Shown here piece by piece: positions 1-6,250 of a stretch of 6,940 bases of DNA. Every line of letters begins with the position of its first letter. Within the stretch, counting starts at the first letter, position 1. The notes under the pieces are model-generated. The model was given only the letters and a program-made list of their open reading frames with translations. It was not told the origin of the DNA and did not search any database. The position numbers were made by a program, and so were the translations under genes. Origin of the DNA: Candidatus Sumerlaeota bacterium. Its GTDB lineage: Bacteria; Sumerlaeota; Sumerlaeia; SLMS01. The DNA lies in the NCBI GenBank assembly GCA_020850785.1, contig JADZDZ010000238.1:1-6940 (forward strand), in the 5' to 3' direction.

Positions 1-182
1 ATCTCCAACATGAATTTCTTCGAGCAATCTCATGGGCAGTGTATGACTGTAGTCCGCAGTGTAGGCTTCGAAGCAGTCGCAGTTATTCGCATATCGACCG
101 GAATTCGTGTGGTTTTCGCGCGCGTGGATGCCTCCATATAGTCGCCAACGAATTCATGTTCTGCGGTGTAATTCGCCGCACT
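1..182 (-). other. Left-edge stretch, possible start of a gene leaving the window
   Basis: No gene is firmly supported here. On the minus strand a frame stays open from about 158 to the window edge. It contains an in-frame ATG at 33-31 that would give a peptide beginning MRLLEEIHVGD and then run out of the window, but no Shine-Dalgarno sequence stands before that ATG. The open frame before the ATG (including RLYGGIHARENHT) has no start codon I would trust and a stop just upstream. This could be the 5' end of a minus-strand gene downstream of the nuclease gene, a decayed gene, or intergenic sequence. The part from 146 to 180 is an imperfect copy of sequence at 1572-1606. Confidence 0.25.
146..180 (-). 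repeat. Direct repeat copy B, resembling the cupin gene 3' end
   Basis: This 35-base stretch matches 1572-1606 at 28 of 35 positions by eye, with a core of 22 bases (146-167) matching at 20. Both copies are in the same orientation. Copy B begins three bases after the nuclease stop codon. On the minus strand, in the cupin-like frame, it reads GELHRRT and a stop, against DEQYRRA and a stop at the true cupin end. It may be a duplicated gene end, a member of a dispersed repeat family, or a chance match. Confidence 0.4.
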
Positions 183-1349
183 CTATTCGCGCTCTTTGAA
201 CTCTTTTCGCAATAGTGTATAACTCGTCAGGCGCAGGAGCGTATCGCGAACATCCTGCCATTCGAGGTAGCCTCCAGCGGGCATCGAGCCAAGGCAGATT
301 TTTCCCTCAGCATTCAGGAGATCGGGGCACTTGGCTGCGATGAGGTTACGAAGGTCGTGACTGCGCCGCCCGCTGATCGCACCGTTGTGGGTGAGAAACA
401 AGCGTCCTGCGGAATGGTGAGCATACTTCTCCAAGTGAAGCTGCAAATCACGTGCTTTTTCGCCATCGCCGCGATCCATCGAGACGAGTAGCACTGTTTT
501 GGCGCTACGGGTCCCGTATCGGGAGTCATTGGTGCACTCATATTCCGGGTAAACACCGAATGAGACGATGCCCTGTGTGGCATTTGCCGCCTGAAAACTA
601 AAGGGACGAAGGAAAATCGTAACCCTCTCACCACCGGCGTCGCGGAAAGTGCGGTCTTCCTCCGGATGCGCCGCAGTTATGGTGACAGAGTACCCACTCC
701 ATGGGAGGGTGGAGGGGGTGGTGACGGGATCGCACAGCAGAAGGCCATACAGGTCGATAACCTCTCTGGCCAGCCACTGCGGGCACGCGGCGCCAAGATG
801 ATTCGACCAAGAACCATCTATCAGTTTCGCAAGCTGCCTTGGGTCGTCCAGTTCGTCACGCGTTCGCCGGTTCCATTCATCCCCGTAGTCCTCAGCGGAT
901 ACACGCGGGACATCAGTGCCGATCAGAACTTCATCGAATCTGGATATCCGTTCTAATTCACAATACGCGTTGGGATTATCCATTGAAGGCACCTCGAAAA
1001 CGTGCGGTTCCTCCGTTCCATTGTAGAGGGCGTAGCGTGGCACACCAAGGCGCTTACAGTATCTCCACGCCTGCTCATGCACATCATCATCCAGCGACTG
1101 GTTCGGTTCCTTGACTTCGATCACCATCCATGGGACCACATTGTCGCCATCCGGCTTGTATAGCACAATATCGGCTCGGTCATTGGTGTCAGCGGCATAA
1201 GAGAGGTGAAGCTCCACGGCGACGTAGTCGCTGGGAATGGGCCAGCCCAGCTCATCGCGAAGCTTCCTGAGCATCTGCTGTCGCACCCGCTCCTCCGGGG
1301 TGTCGGGAACATATTTGCATCGGGACAGGCAAAGGAGGGTCGGCATCAT
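183..1349 (-). CDS. Stand-alone protein with type I restriction HsdR-like N-terminal nuclease domain
   Basis: This 388-residue protein begins like the N-terminal domain of type I restriction enzyme R subunits. After a short leader comes TPEERVRQQMLRKL (residues 17-30), then a PD-(D/E)xK nuclease core: Asp60 in RADIVLY, Glu78-Val-Lys80 in VIEVKEP, and Gln93 with Tyr97 in EQAWRY. That pattern fits the HSDR_N family and predicts a metal-dependent endonuclease fold. True HsdR subunits are usually around 1000 residues and carry helicase motor domains; none is present here. Residues from about 200 to the end form a second region that I do not recognise. No methyltransferase or specificity subunit lies in the window. 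The start is one of two adjacent ATGs directly after a TGA (1352-1350), with a GGGGG tract upstream; the second ATG has better spacing. The substrate and any defence role are inference. Confidence 0.85.
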   Translation of the reverse strand: MMPTLLCLSRCKYVPDTPEERVRQQMLRKLRDELGWPIPSDYVAVELHLSYAADTNDRADIVLYKPDGDNVVPWMVIEVKEPNQSLDDDVHEQAWRYCKRLGVPRYALYNGTEEPHVFEVPSMDNPNAYCELERISRFDEVLIGTDVPRVSAEDYGDEWNRRTRDELDDPRQLAKLIDGSWSNHLGAACPQWLAREVIDLYGLLLCDPVTTPSTLPWSGYSVTITAAHPEEDRTFRDAGGERVTIFLRPFSFQAANATQGIVSFGVYPEYECTNDSRYGTRSAKTVLLVSMDRGDGEKARDLQLHLEKYAHHSAGRLFLTHNGAISGRRSHDLRNLIAAKCPDLLNAEGKICLGSMPAGGYLEWQDVRDTLLRLTSYTLLRKEFKERE

Positions 1350-1472
1350 TCATCCCCCGCCTGTTTTCACGAAGGCCAATATGCGGCTGGGCGTTGCGAG
1401 GTTTGGCGGACAACGCAGGACGGCGGATTTCCTGATGGAATCAAACCCAGAATCAACTTCTTCGTCGCGCAT
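1350..1472 (-). CDS. Possible 40-residue ORF directly ahead of the nuclease gene
   Basis: A minus-strand frame opens at ATG 1472-1470, with GGAG nine bases upstream, and ends at TGA 1352-1350, which directly abuts the first ATG of the nuclease gene. That arrangement would allow translational coupling. The predicted peptide ends CPPNLATPSRILAFVKTGGG and has no domain I recognise. The same frame is open further upstream to an ATG at 1526. The C-terminal part, and its plus-strand reading (PPVFTKANMRLGVARFGG), remind me of spurious ORFs translated from dispersed intergenic repeats, so this may be repeat sequence rather than a gene. Treat it as doubtful. Confidence 0.2.
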   Translation of the reverse strand: MRDEEVDSGFDSIRKSAVLRCPPNLATPSRILAFVKTGGG

Positions 1473-1540
1473 GTGCCTGTTCTCCGTTCTTCCGCTCGGT
1501 GGTCTTGACGAGACCTTGCGGTTCATATTTCCACTGTCTC

Positions 1541-1567
1541 AAATCGTGATGGGAATCCCATCGATTT
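1541..1567 (-). other. Inverted repeat downstream of the cupin gene
   Basis: On the plus strand the arms are AAATCG (1541-1546) plus ATGGGA (1549-1554), and TCCCAT (1556-1561) plus CGATTT (1562-1567). They can form a 12-bp stem interrupted by a two-base TG bulge, with the centre probably opened to a small loop. It begins 12 bases past the cupin stop codon, where a transcript end would be expected. Neither strand has a T run after the stem, so it is not a standard intrinsic terminator. It could still protect an mRNA 3' end or be part of a repeat. Confidence 0.4.
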
Positions 1568-1571
1568 TGCT

Positions 1572-1606
1572 CAACGACTTCATGCTCTGCGGTATTGTTC
1601 GTCGCT
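1572..1606 (-). repeat. Direct repeat copy A, overlapping the cupin 3' end
   Basis: This is the partner of 146-180. It includes the last eight codons of the cupin gene counting the stop (DEQYRRA, stop) and eight bases after it. I recall the related Granulicella cupin ending in almost the same residues, so this copy looks like the native one and the copy at 146-180 the derived one. The two enclose about 1.4 kb containing the nuclease gene. Confidence 0.4.
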
Positions 1607-1978
1607 GACTTTTTCCAGCCATTCCACGACCTTCCCATCAAGGCTTTCCGCGATGGCGATGTGCGTCATGGCCGTGGTTGGTGACGCGCCGTGCCAGTGT
1701 TTTTCTCCCGGCGGAAACCAAACAACGTCGCCGGGATGAATTTCTTCAATCGGTCCGCCTTCGCACTGCACCCAGCCGCAACCAGCGGTCACTATGAGTG
1801 TTTGCCCCAGCGGATGTGTGTGCCAGGCCGTGCGTGCGCCCGGTTCGAAGGTGACGCTTACACCGCCGACGCGCGCGGGAGCGGACGCCTGAAACAGCGG
1901 GTCAATCCTCACCGTGCCCGTGAACCAGTCCGCCGGGCCTTTGAGGGATGACTGTGAGCCGACTTTCTTGATTTCCAT
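1580..1978 (-). CDS. Small manganese-type cupin, hydroxynitrile-lyase-like
   Basis: This 132-residue single-domain cupin has the pattern of (R)-hydroxynitrile-lyase cupins such as the Granulicella tundricola enzyme, which splits cyanohydrins into an aldehyde and hydrogen cyanide. Visible residues include His53, His55 and Gln59 in WHTHPLGQ and His94 in EKHWHG, the expected metal ligands, plus His106 in MTHIAI, the expected catalytic position. The length is about that of the Granulicella protein (131 from memory), and the N-terminus MEIKKVGSQ is nearly the same. Position 110 is Ala where I recall Gln. The start at 1978 is favoured by that N-terminal match and by GGAG seven bases upstream; the frame is open for another 54 codons with no family similarity. 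Natural substrates of this group are mostly unknown, and many relatives are annotated only as cupin or carboxymuconolactone-decarboxylase-associated proteins, so lyase activity here is inferred. Confidence 0.92.
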   Translation of the reverse strand: MEIKKVGSQSSLKGPADWFTGTVRIDPLFQASAPARVGGVSVTFEPGARTAWHTHPLGQTLIVTAGCGWVQCEGGPIEEIHPGDVVWFPPGEKHWHGASPTTAMTHIAIAESLDGKVVEWLEKVSDEQYRRA

Positions 1979-1985
1979 TTTCAAT

Positions 1986-1989
1986 CTCC
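1986..1989 (-). promoter_or_regulatory. Shine-Dalgarno GGAG of the cupin gene
   Basis: GGAG on the minus strand lies seven bases before ATG 1978-1976. It supports the short 132-residue reading rather than the open-frame extension to 2140. Confidence 0.7.
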
Positions 1990-2211
1990 ATTCCATGGCT
2001 ACTGGCTTGCATTCTTTGTGCCGTTGGGTGCGTGGCAAGGCTACCATCGACAGCGAGTTAGCACAAGAACACCGCCTCCCTGCATACACGCTCACCCAAT
2101 CCGTGTCTATCCGCATAAATCCACAGCCCCTTTCAGACAACTCTCATCCACGCATTCGCCTCCTCAAATTGTCCCGAAGGAAAATTACGCAAAGAGGTGG
2201 TTGGGATGGAC

Positions 2212-2240
2212 AAAAAAAAATCCGCCGTAACAACGGCGGA
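2212..2240 (-). terminator. Rho-independent terminator of the Pro/Thr-rich protein gene
   Basis: Read on the minus strand, a perfect 8-bp GC-rich stem (TCCGCCGT / ACGGCGGA) with a four-base TGTT loop is followed immediately by nine T residues. It sits 36 bases after the stop codon of the gene at 2276-3766. It therefore separates that gene from the cupin downstream, which should have its own promoter in the 1979-2211 interval; I could not pick a convincing one there. Confidence 0.93.
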
Positions 2241-2275
2241 TTGTTGGTGGATTGGGCTGGGGTAGCGGCCTAGGG

Positions 2276-3766
2276 TTATTGCTTCTCCAAATCCTGCTTC
2301 AATCGGAGCATATCCTTGTCCGCCTTGTGAATCATCAATGCCTGCTTCACGAAGGTAAGGGCGCTGGCGCTATCCCCTTCCCGCAGGTAATTGTAAATGA
2401 TTTCGCGATATATTTCAAATTGCAGGTCGGGTATGACGTCGCGCGCGGGGGAGGCAATGATGCGCAGGCATTCCGCATAGAATTGGCACCGCTTCACTTC
2501 CGTTGCGATCACGCGCTTGCTGCCGACTTCGACGCATTGTTTGATTTCGGAATAAACAAAGCGCAACAAATCCAGCGGCAGCATGGACCGAATGGCCATG
2601 CGCATGACCTCCACCAGAAAGCCGAATTCACGCGGGTCGATCCAATTGCGCGTCACCCATTCCTTTGAATTCAGGTGATATTTGTATTCCAACAGCGCAC
2701 GGCAGTGCGACGCCCATGAACGATAAACCTGCTTCACAATCTGGTAGGGCTCGGTCATGCTGACGTCCGCTTCCTTCAGGACGCGCAGGTTCGGGATGCG
2801 CTTCACCAGCAGTGCCGCCAGTTCCTCGCATTCGTAGAGCATGTTGTAGGGCGGGCGATTGCCATCCACGTCGTAGTGATTTGCCTGCACGATGATGTTG
2901 TTGATTCCGCGCGCAAGGTTCAGCGAGAGCGGATGGGCGATCATGAAATCAAAAAGGATATGATAGGCGTCCTGAAATTCGCCCATCATGAGGTAGTCGT
3001 TCGCCAACTCCAACGCTTCCTTTTCAGATTCGGCGTGCCGCAATTCGCGCAGGTGCTGGAAATGCGCATCGTTGGGCCGCATCGCGTGAATGTCCTTGGA
3101 GTAGCGCGTGCGCGCCGGGACGATCACGTCGGAAACGCGCACGCCTCCGCCGGGGCTTGTCGGCGATCCGCCGGTCGGCAGCGGCGTCATCATCGACGGC
3201 GTATTGTTCGAAGGCGGCGGCGTGCGATTGGAGCTGATGGGGATTGGCGTCAGGGAAGGAGTGAGCGGTGCTGCTGTGGGAGTGTTTCCTGAGCTTGTTG
3301 GCGTGCGGTTGGCGCCCACGGGAATGGGAGTGCGGGAGACCACTGGTGGTGGCGCGATGGGTTTGCCAAGGGCGCTCAGCGGTTGCGGGGGCGTGCGGAG
3401 CGGCGTGGGTGGTGCGATGGGAATGGGTGTTCGGGCGGCCAGCGGCGTGGCGCCTCCGGAAATCGGTACGGGCGTCCTTCCGCCGAGTCCCGCCTCCCGT
3501 TGCTCGCGCAATTTTTGACGACGATCCAGAATCGCGCGAATCTGTTCGACGCCCGCCAGGGAAAGCAGACGAACGATCTCGCGGAATTCCCGCTGGTCGG
3601 GGTGCACATCCTCGCCCACTTCCTCTGGTTGAAGGCCTGACAGGTATAGACTGAAATAGCCGCGCTCGCTTAGGAAGCGGTCATCCGATCTGGTAATGTT
3701 CAGGAGTCGAAGGAAATGAACGCAACGCGCCTCCTCCTCTGGCGTAAGGACTTTCGCAGGGCACAT
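2276..3766 (-). CDS. Unrecognised protein: helical N-terminus, Pro/Thr-rich linker, helical C-terminal domain
   Basis: I do not recognise this 496-residue protein. Residues 1-95 are charged and probably helical, ending in a lysine/arginine/glutamine-rich stretch (RRQKLREQREAG) that could be coiled. Residues 97-207 are a low-complexity linker rich in Pro, Thr, Ser and Gly, with the motif RTP six times and repeated TPIPI or TPVPI. Residues 225-496 are predicted mostly helical. LANDYLMMGEFQDAYHILFDFMIAHP (about 254-279, cited only for its TPR-like spacing around MGEF and AYHIL) and a similar unit near the C-terminus (YLREGDSASALTFVKQAL) suggest tetratricopeptide-like repeats. No signal peptide or membrane segment is seen, so it is probably cytoplasmic. 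The start at 3766 follows a strong GAGGAG; the frame also runs to a TTG at 3850 without support. It is transcribed alone: a terminator follows and the upstream gene is divergent. A scaffold or protein-interaction role is only a guess. Confidence 0.85.
   Translation of the reverse strand: MCPAKVLTPEEEARCVHFLRLLNITRSDDRFLSERGYFSLYLSGLQPEEVGEDVHPDQREFREIVRLLSLAGVEQIRAILDRRQKLREQREAGLGGRTPVPISGGATPLAARTPIPIAPPTPLRTPPQPLSALGKPIAPPPVVSRTPIPVGANRTPTSSGNTPTAAPLTPSLTPIPISSNRTPPPSNNTPSMMTPLPTGGSPTSPGGGVRVSDVIVPARTRYSKDIHAMRPNDAHFQHLRELRHAESEKEALELANDYLMMGEFQDAYHILFDFMIAHPLSLNLARGINNIIVQANHYDVDGNRPPYNMLYECEELAALLVKRIPNLRVLKEADVSMTEPYQIVKQVYRSWASHCRALLEYKYHLNSKEWVTRNWIDPREFGFLVEVMRMAIRSMLPLDLLRFVYSEIKQCVEVGSKRVIATEVKRCQFYAECLRIIASPARDVIPDLQFEIYREIIYNYLREGDSASALTFVKQALMIHKADKDMLRLKQDLEKQ
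3149..3478 (-). repeat. Degenerate RTP / TPIPI coding repeat
   Basis: The segment encodes residues 97-206 of the minus-strand protein. RTP occurs at residues 97, 112, 124, 145, 154 and 181, often continuing as TPIPI, TPIPV or TPVPI, with irregular spacing. The composition and irregular units suggest a disordered linker that grew by local duplication and then diverged. It also produces long spurious plus-strand frames rich in Gly and Val. Confidence 0.75.
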
Positions 3767-3773
3767 GAACCTG

Positions 3774-3779
3774 CTCCTC
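3774..3779 (-). promoter_or_regulatory. Shine-Dalgarno GAGGAG fixing the start at 3766
   Basis: GAGGAG on the minus strand ends seven bases before ATG 3766-3764. It decides for this start over the TTG at 3850, whose extra 28 residues look like leader sequence. Confidence 0.8.
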
Positions 3780-3821
3780 TTTTGAAAAAAAGGGCTCGCT
3801 CCTTCAGTTGTTGCACCGCGC

Positions 3822-3850
3822 TGCCTAACCTTCCTGCGCCACATTGTCAA
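3822..3850 (-). promoter_or_regulatory. Candidate sigma-70 promoter for the Pro/Thr-rich protein gene
   Basis: On the minus strand a perfect TTGACA (3850-3845) is followed after 17 bases by TAGGCA (3827-3822), a poor -10 box. It would give a leader of roughly 50 bases before ATG 3766. The -35 match and spacing are good and the -10 weak, so this is a candidate only. Confidence 0.3.
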
Positions 3851-3872
3851 TCGTTGCCGGAGAAATTTTAGT
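3844..3872 (+). promoter_or_regulatory. Candidate sigma-70 promoter for the glycosyltransferase gene
   Basis: TTGTCA (3844-3849) and TTTAGT (3867-3872) are separated by 17 bases on the plus strand. Five of six and four of six positions match the sigma-70 consensus. The -35 overlaps the candidate -35 of the divergent gene on the other strand, within ATTGTCAAT. No experimental support; weak boxes. Confidence 0.3.
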
Positions 3873-3934
3873 CCAATCTCAAAAAATCAGCGAGTTCCTG
3901 AGCAAATCCCGTTGTTTCCGGCCCTTCCGCCACG

Positions 3935-4945
3935 ATGATCACGGCCTCTCCCATGGCGATCCCCCCCCTGCGAATCAGCGTCATTATCCCCAACTACAAC
4001 GGTGGCGACCTGCTGCGCCGGTGCTTGGAGGCGCTCAATCGGGAACGCGACCAGTTGCATGAAATCGTCGTCGTCGATGATGCGTCCACCGATGACAGCG
4101 TCGCGCTGGCGTTGCGCATGAACGCGCGAGTCATTCGCCGGGAGAAGAACGGCGGCCCGGCGGCCGCGCGCAACCAGGGCGCTCTGGATTCCACCGGGGA
4201 GATCATTTGGTTTCTGGACAGCGACACGGAAATCCGCCACGGCGCAACGCACGTGCTGATGGATCACTTCGTCGCAAACCCCACGTTGGCCGCCGTGATC
4301 GGGTCCTACGACGACACACCATCAGCCCCCGCCGCTGCGTCGCAGTTCAAGAATCTTTTCCATCATTATGTGCACCAGCAGGGGCCCGATGTCGTCTCGT
4401 CCTTCTGGTCCGGCTGCGGTGCCATGCGCCGCGATGCGTTTGATGCGGTGGGCGGCTTCGATGCGGAATACTGGCGCGAGCCGATGATCGAGGACATTCA
4501 TCTTGGCTACGAGCTTGGAAAGCGCGGCCTGCAAATCCATATCCTGAAGTCGTTGCAGGTCACGCATCACAAGGCGTGGACGATCAAGTCATTGGTGAAG
4601 ACGGATATTTTTCATCGCGCGGTTCCCTGGACGGCGTTGCTGCTGCGAAGCAACAAATACCGCAATCGTGAATTGAACCTTGGGAATCATGCGCGCAATT
4701 CCGTTATTTGTGTTTATCTGGCAATTGTGTGCTGCCTCGCCGCCATCTGGCACTGGTGGTTTCTGATCGGCGCCGCCGCTTTGCTCGCTGCTGTAATTCC
4801 GCTTAACTGGGGATTGCTGTCCTTCTTCAGGAAGAAACGCGGGATCGTTTTCTGGCTTCAATGCATTGCACTGTTGTGGCTATATTACTGGTATTGTGGC
4901 GTGGGGCTGATGCTGGGAATCCTGAAGTTTCTGCGGGAAAAATAA
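3935..4945 (+). CDS. Family 2 glycosyltransferase with C-terminal membrane segments
   Basis: The 336-residue product is a GT-A fold glycosyltransferase of family 2, moving a sugar from a nucleotide-sugar donor to a glycan or lipid acceptor. The domain starts at ISVIIPNYNGG (14-24). Asp48-Asp49 in VVVDDAS and the Asp95-Ser-Asp97 motif in WFLDSD are the donor and metal-binding positions; GGFDAEYW (173-180) and the likely catalytic Glu186-Asp187 in MIEDIHLGYE follow. About residues 257-290 and 304-330 are strongly hydrophobic and should anchor the protein in the inner membrane, with the catalytic domain in the cytoplasm. No QxxRW motif is seen, so addition of single sugars is more likely than processive synthesis. 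The start is uncertain: ATG 3935 or ATG 3953, neither with a clear Shine-Dalgarno. It is divergent from the gene at 2276-3766, and the GAF/HD-GYP gene follows on the same strand. The sugar and acceptor cannot be told from sequence. Confidence 0.93.
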   Translation: MITASPMAIPPLRISVIIPNYNGGDLLRRCLEALNRERDQLHEIVVVDDASTDDSVALALRMNARVIRREKNGGPAAARNQGALDSTGEIIWFLDSDTEIRHGATHVLMDHFVANPTLAAVIGSYDDTPSAPAAASQFKNLFHHYVHQQGPDVVSSFWSGCGAMRRDAFDAVGGFDAEYWREPMIEDIHLGYELGKRGLQIHILKSLQVTHHKAWTIKSLVKTDIFHRAVPWTALLLRSNKYRNRELNLGNHARNSVICVYLAIVCCLAAIWHWWFLIGAAALLAAVIPLNWGLLSFFRKKRGIVFWLQCIALLWLYYWYCGVGLMLGILKFLREK

Positions 4946-5048
4946 GTCCGCTTTGATTGTAAGTTTGCCCGATCACGTTCGAGCCGACATGTTTGGAGCG
5001 AATGCCAATCGGGTAGCCTGCCAATAGTTGTTGCTTTGTGTCAGCGGG

Positions 5049-6215
5049 ATGGATTCCAATTCCCTCTGGTTCCAAAAAACGATGATAAACAACGGCCAAA
5101 ATGGCGACCACGCGACGCGCGTCTTGAAGCGCATGTCCCTCCTCATGCGCGTGTCGGAACTTGTCGTGGGAAATGCGCCACTCGCGGAACAGACGAGGGA
5201 AATCGCGCGACTGGTGCGCGAAGCCTTTGGCGTGAAAGCCTGCGGTATGCGCGAAATGCGCCCCGACGGCCTGCACCTGCTCGGCGTATCGGGCTTCGCG
5301 GAAGAAGCCCTTCCGAAGATCATGGACCCCCGTGTGGGAATCGCGGCGCACATGATCGCGGATCGCCGTCCCTTCGCGGTTCTCGACGTCCCCAATGATC
5401 CAATCACCGCGCCTTATCACAAAAAGAACCCGCGCATAGAATTTCGTGGTTATGCCGGCGCGCCCATGATTGTTCATGACGAGATCGTGGGAATCCTCGG
5501 CATCTACACCGAGGAACCCCTGAAGGATTTCGCCGACGAGGACCTGAGCCATCTTCAAGTCGTTGCGAGCCACGTCGGCACGGCCATCCTGAATGCACGC
5601 CTGTATCGCGAACTCAGCGACGCCTACGATCGCACGCTGGAAGGCTGGTCAACGGCCCTTGAATATCGCGACCGCGAAACCAAGGGGCACACGATGCGCG
5701 TCACGAACCTCACCGTGTGCCTCGCGCGCGCCATGGGATGGAACGAGCATGAGATCGTCCATTTGCGGCGTGGTGCGCTGCTGCATGACATCGGCAAGAT
5801 GGCAATTCCCGATTCCATTCTGCTGAAGCCGGGCCCCTTGACGGAAGAGGAGAGAGGCCTGATGCGCACCCACACCGAACGCGCGCGCGAAATGCTGCAG
5901 CCGATCGAATTTCTGCGCCCCGCGCTGGACATACCGGTCAACCATCACGAGCGCTGGGACGGTTCAGGCTATCCGCGCGGGTTGCGCAAGCACAGCATTC
6001 CCCCCGCCGCGCGTCTCTTCGCCGTCGTGGATGTGTGGGATGCCTTGAGCACCGATCGGCCCTATCGCAAGGCGATGCCTGCGGAGGAAGCCCGCGACTA
6101 CCTGCGCGAAAACTCCGACGTGCTCTTTGAAAAACACGTCGTGGAAAAATTTCTGGAACTTGAGCCGCAGGACGAACAATTGGGCATGGCGGAAAATCCC
6201 ACGACGGTCGATTAG
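5049..6215 (+). CDS. GAF domain plus HD-GYP protein, probable cyclic-di-GMP phosphodiesterase
   Basis: With the start at 5049 the protein has 388 residues. An N-terminal GAF-type sensor spans about 30-185 (YAGAPMIVHDEIVGILGIY is its typical late strand, paraphrased here by GAPMIV and GILGIY), ending in a helix that leads to the output domain. The HD-GYP domain runs from about 195 to 370: His214 in GHTMRV, His246-Asp247 in LLHDIGK, then IPDSILLKPGPLT, His275, His299-His300-Glu301, Gly307-Tyr308-Pro309 and DVWDAL with RPYRKA. All metal-site and GYP residues look intact, so hydrolysis of c-di-GMP is expected. No receiver domain or membrane segment is seen; it is probably a soluble cytoplasmic sensor. 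The start is unsettled: TTG 5028, ATG 5049, ATG 5082 and ATG 5133 all lack a good Shine-Dalgarno. It lies about 100 bases after the glycosyltransferase on the same strand with no terminator between, so a shared transcript is possible. What the GAF domain binds is unknown. Confidence 0.93.
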   Translation: MDSNSLWFQKTMINNGQNGDHATRVLKRMSLLMRVSELVVGNAPLAEQTREIARLVREAFGVKACGMREMRPDGLHLLGVSGFAEEALPKIMDPRVGIAAHMIADRRPFAVLDVPNDPITAPYHKKNPRIEFRGYAGAPMIVHDEIVGILGIYTEEPLKDFADEDLSHLQVVASHVGTAILNARLYRELSDAYDRTLEGWSTALEYRDRETKGHTMRVTNLTVCLARAMGWNEHEIVHLRRGALLHDIGKMAIPDSILLKPGPLTEEERGLMRTHTERAREMLQPIEFLRPALDIPVNHHERWDGSGYPRGLRKHSIPPAARLFAVVDVWDALSTDRPYRKAMPAEEARDYLRENSDVLFEKHVVEKFLELEPQDEQLGMAENPTTVD

Positions 6216-6250
6216 CGCGCTTTGCGAAATTTTGTAGCCACCCAGAGATT

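Noticed and set aside
1501..1515. Small hairpin GGTCT-TGACG-AGACC
   Set aside because: Only five base pairs with no T run; expected by chance in a window this size.
666..1608. Plus-strand frames across the nuclease gene and the gap beside it
   Set aside because: They overlap a well-supported minus-strand nuclease domain, lack domains, and the part beyond 1350 reads like complement of repeat sequence.
1979..2140. N-terminal extension of the cupin to a start at 2140
   Set aside because: The frame is open, but the extra 54 residues show no family similarity, and GGAG seven bases before ATG 1978 plus the family-like N-terminus MEIKKVGSQ fix the shorter form.
3108..3654. Several plus-strand Gly/Val-rich frames
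   Set aside because: They are the complement of the Pro/Thr-rich linker of the minus-strand protein and show no motifs of their own.
3767..3850. Start of the Pro/Thr-rich protein at TTG 3850
   Set aside because: A strong GAGGAG precedes ATG 3766, while TTG 3850 coincides with a candidate -35 box and has no ribosome binding site.
4827..5573. 248-codon minus-strand frame opposite the GAF/HD-GYP gene
   Set aside because: It lies opposite clear GAF coding sequence, has no recognisable domain, and its length is explained by codon bias of the real gene.
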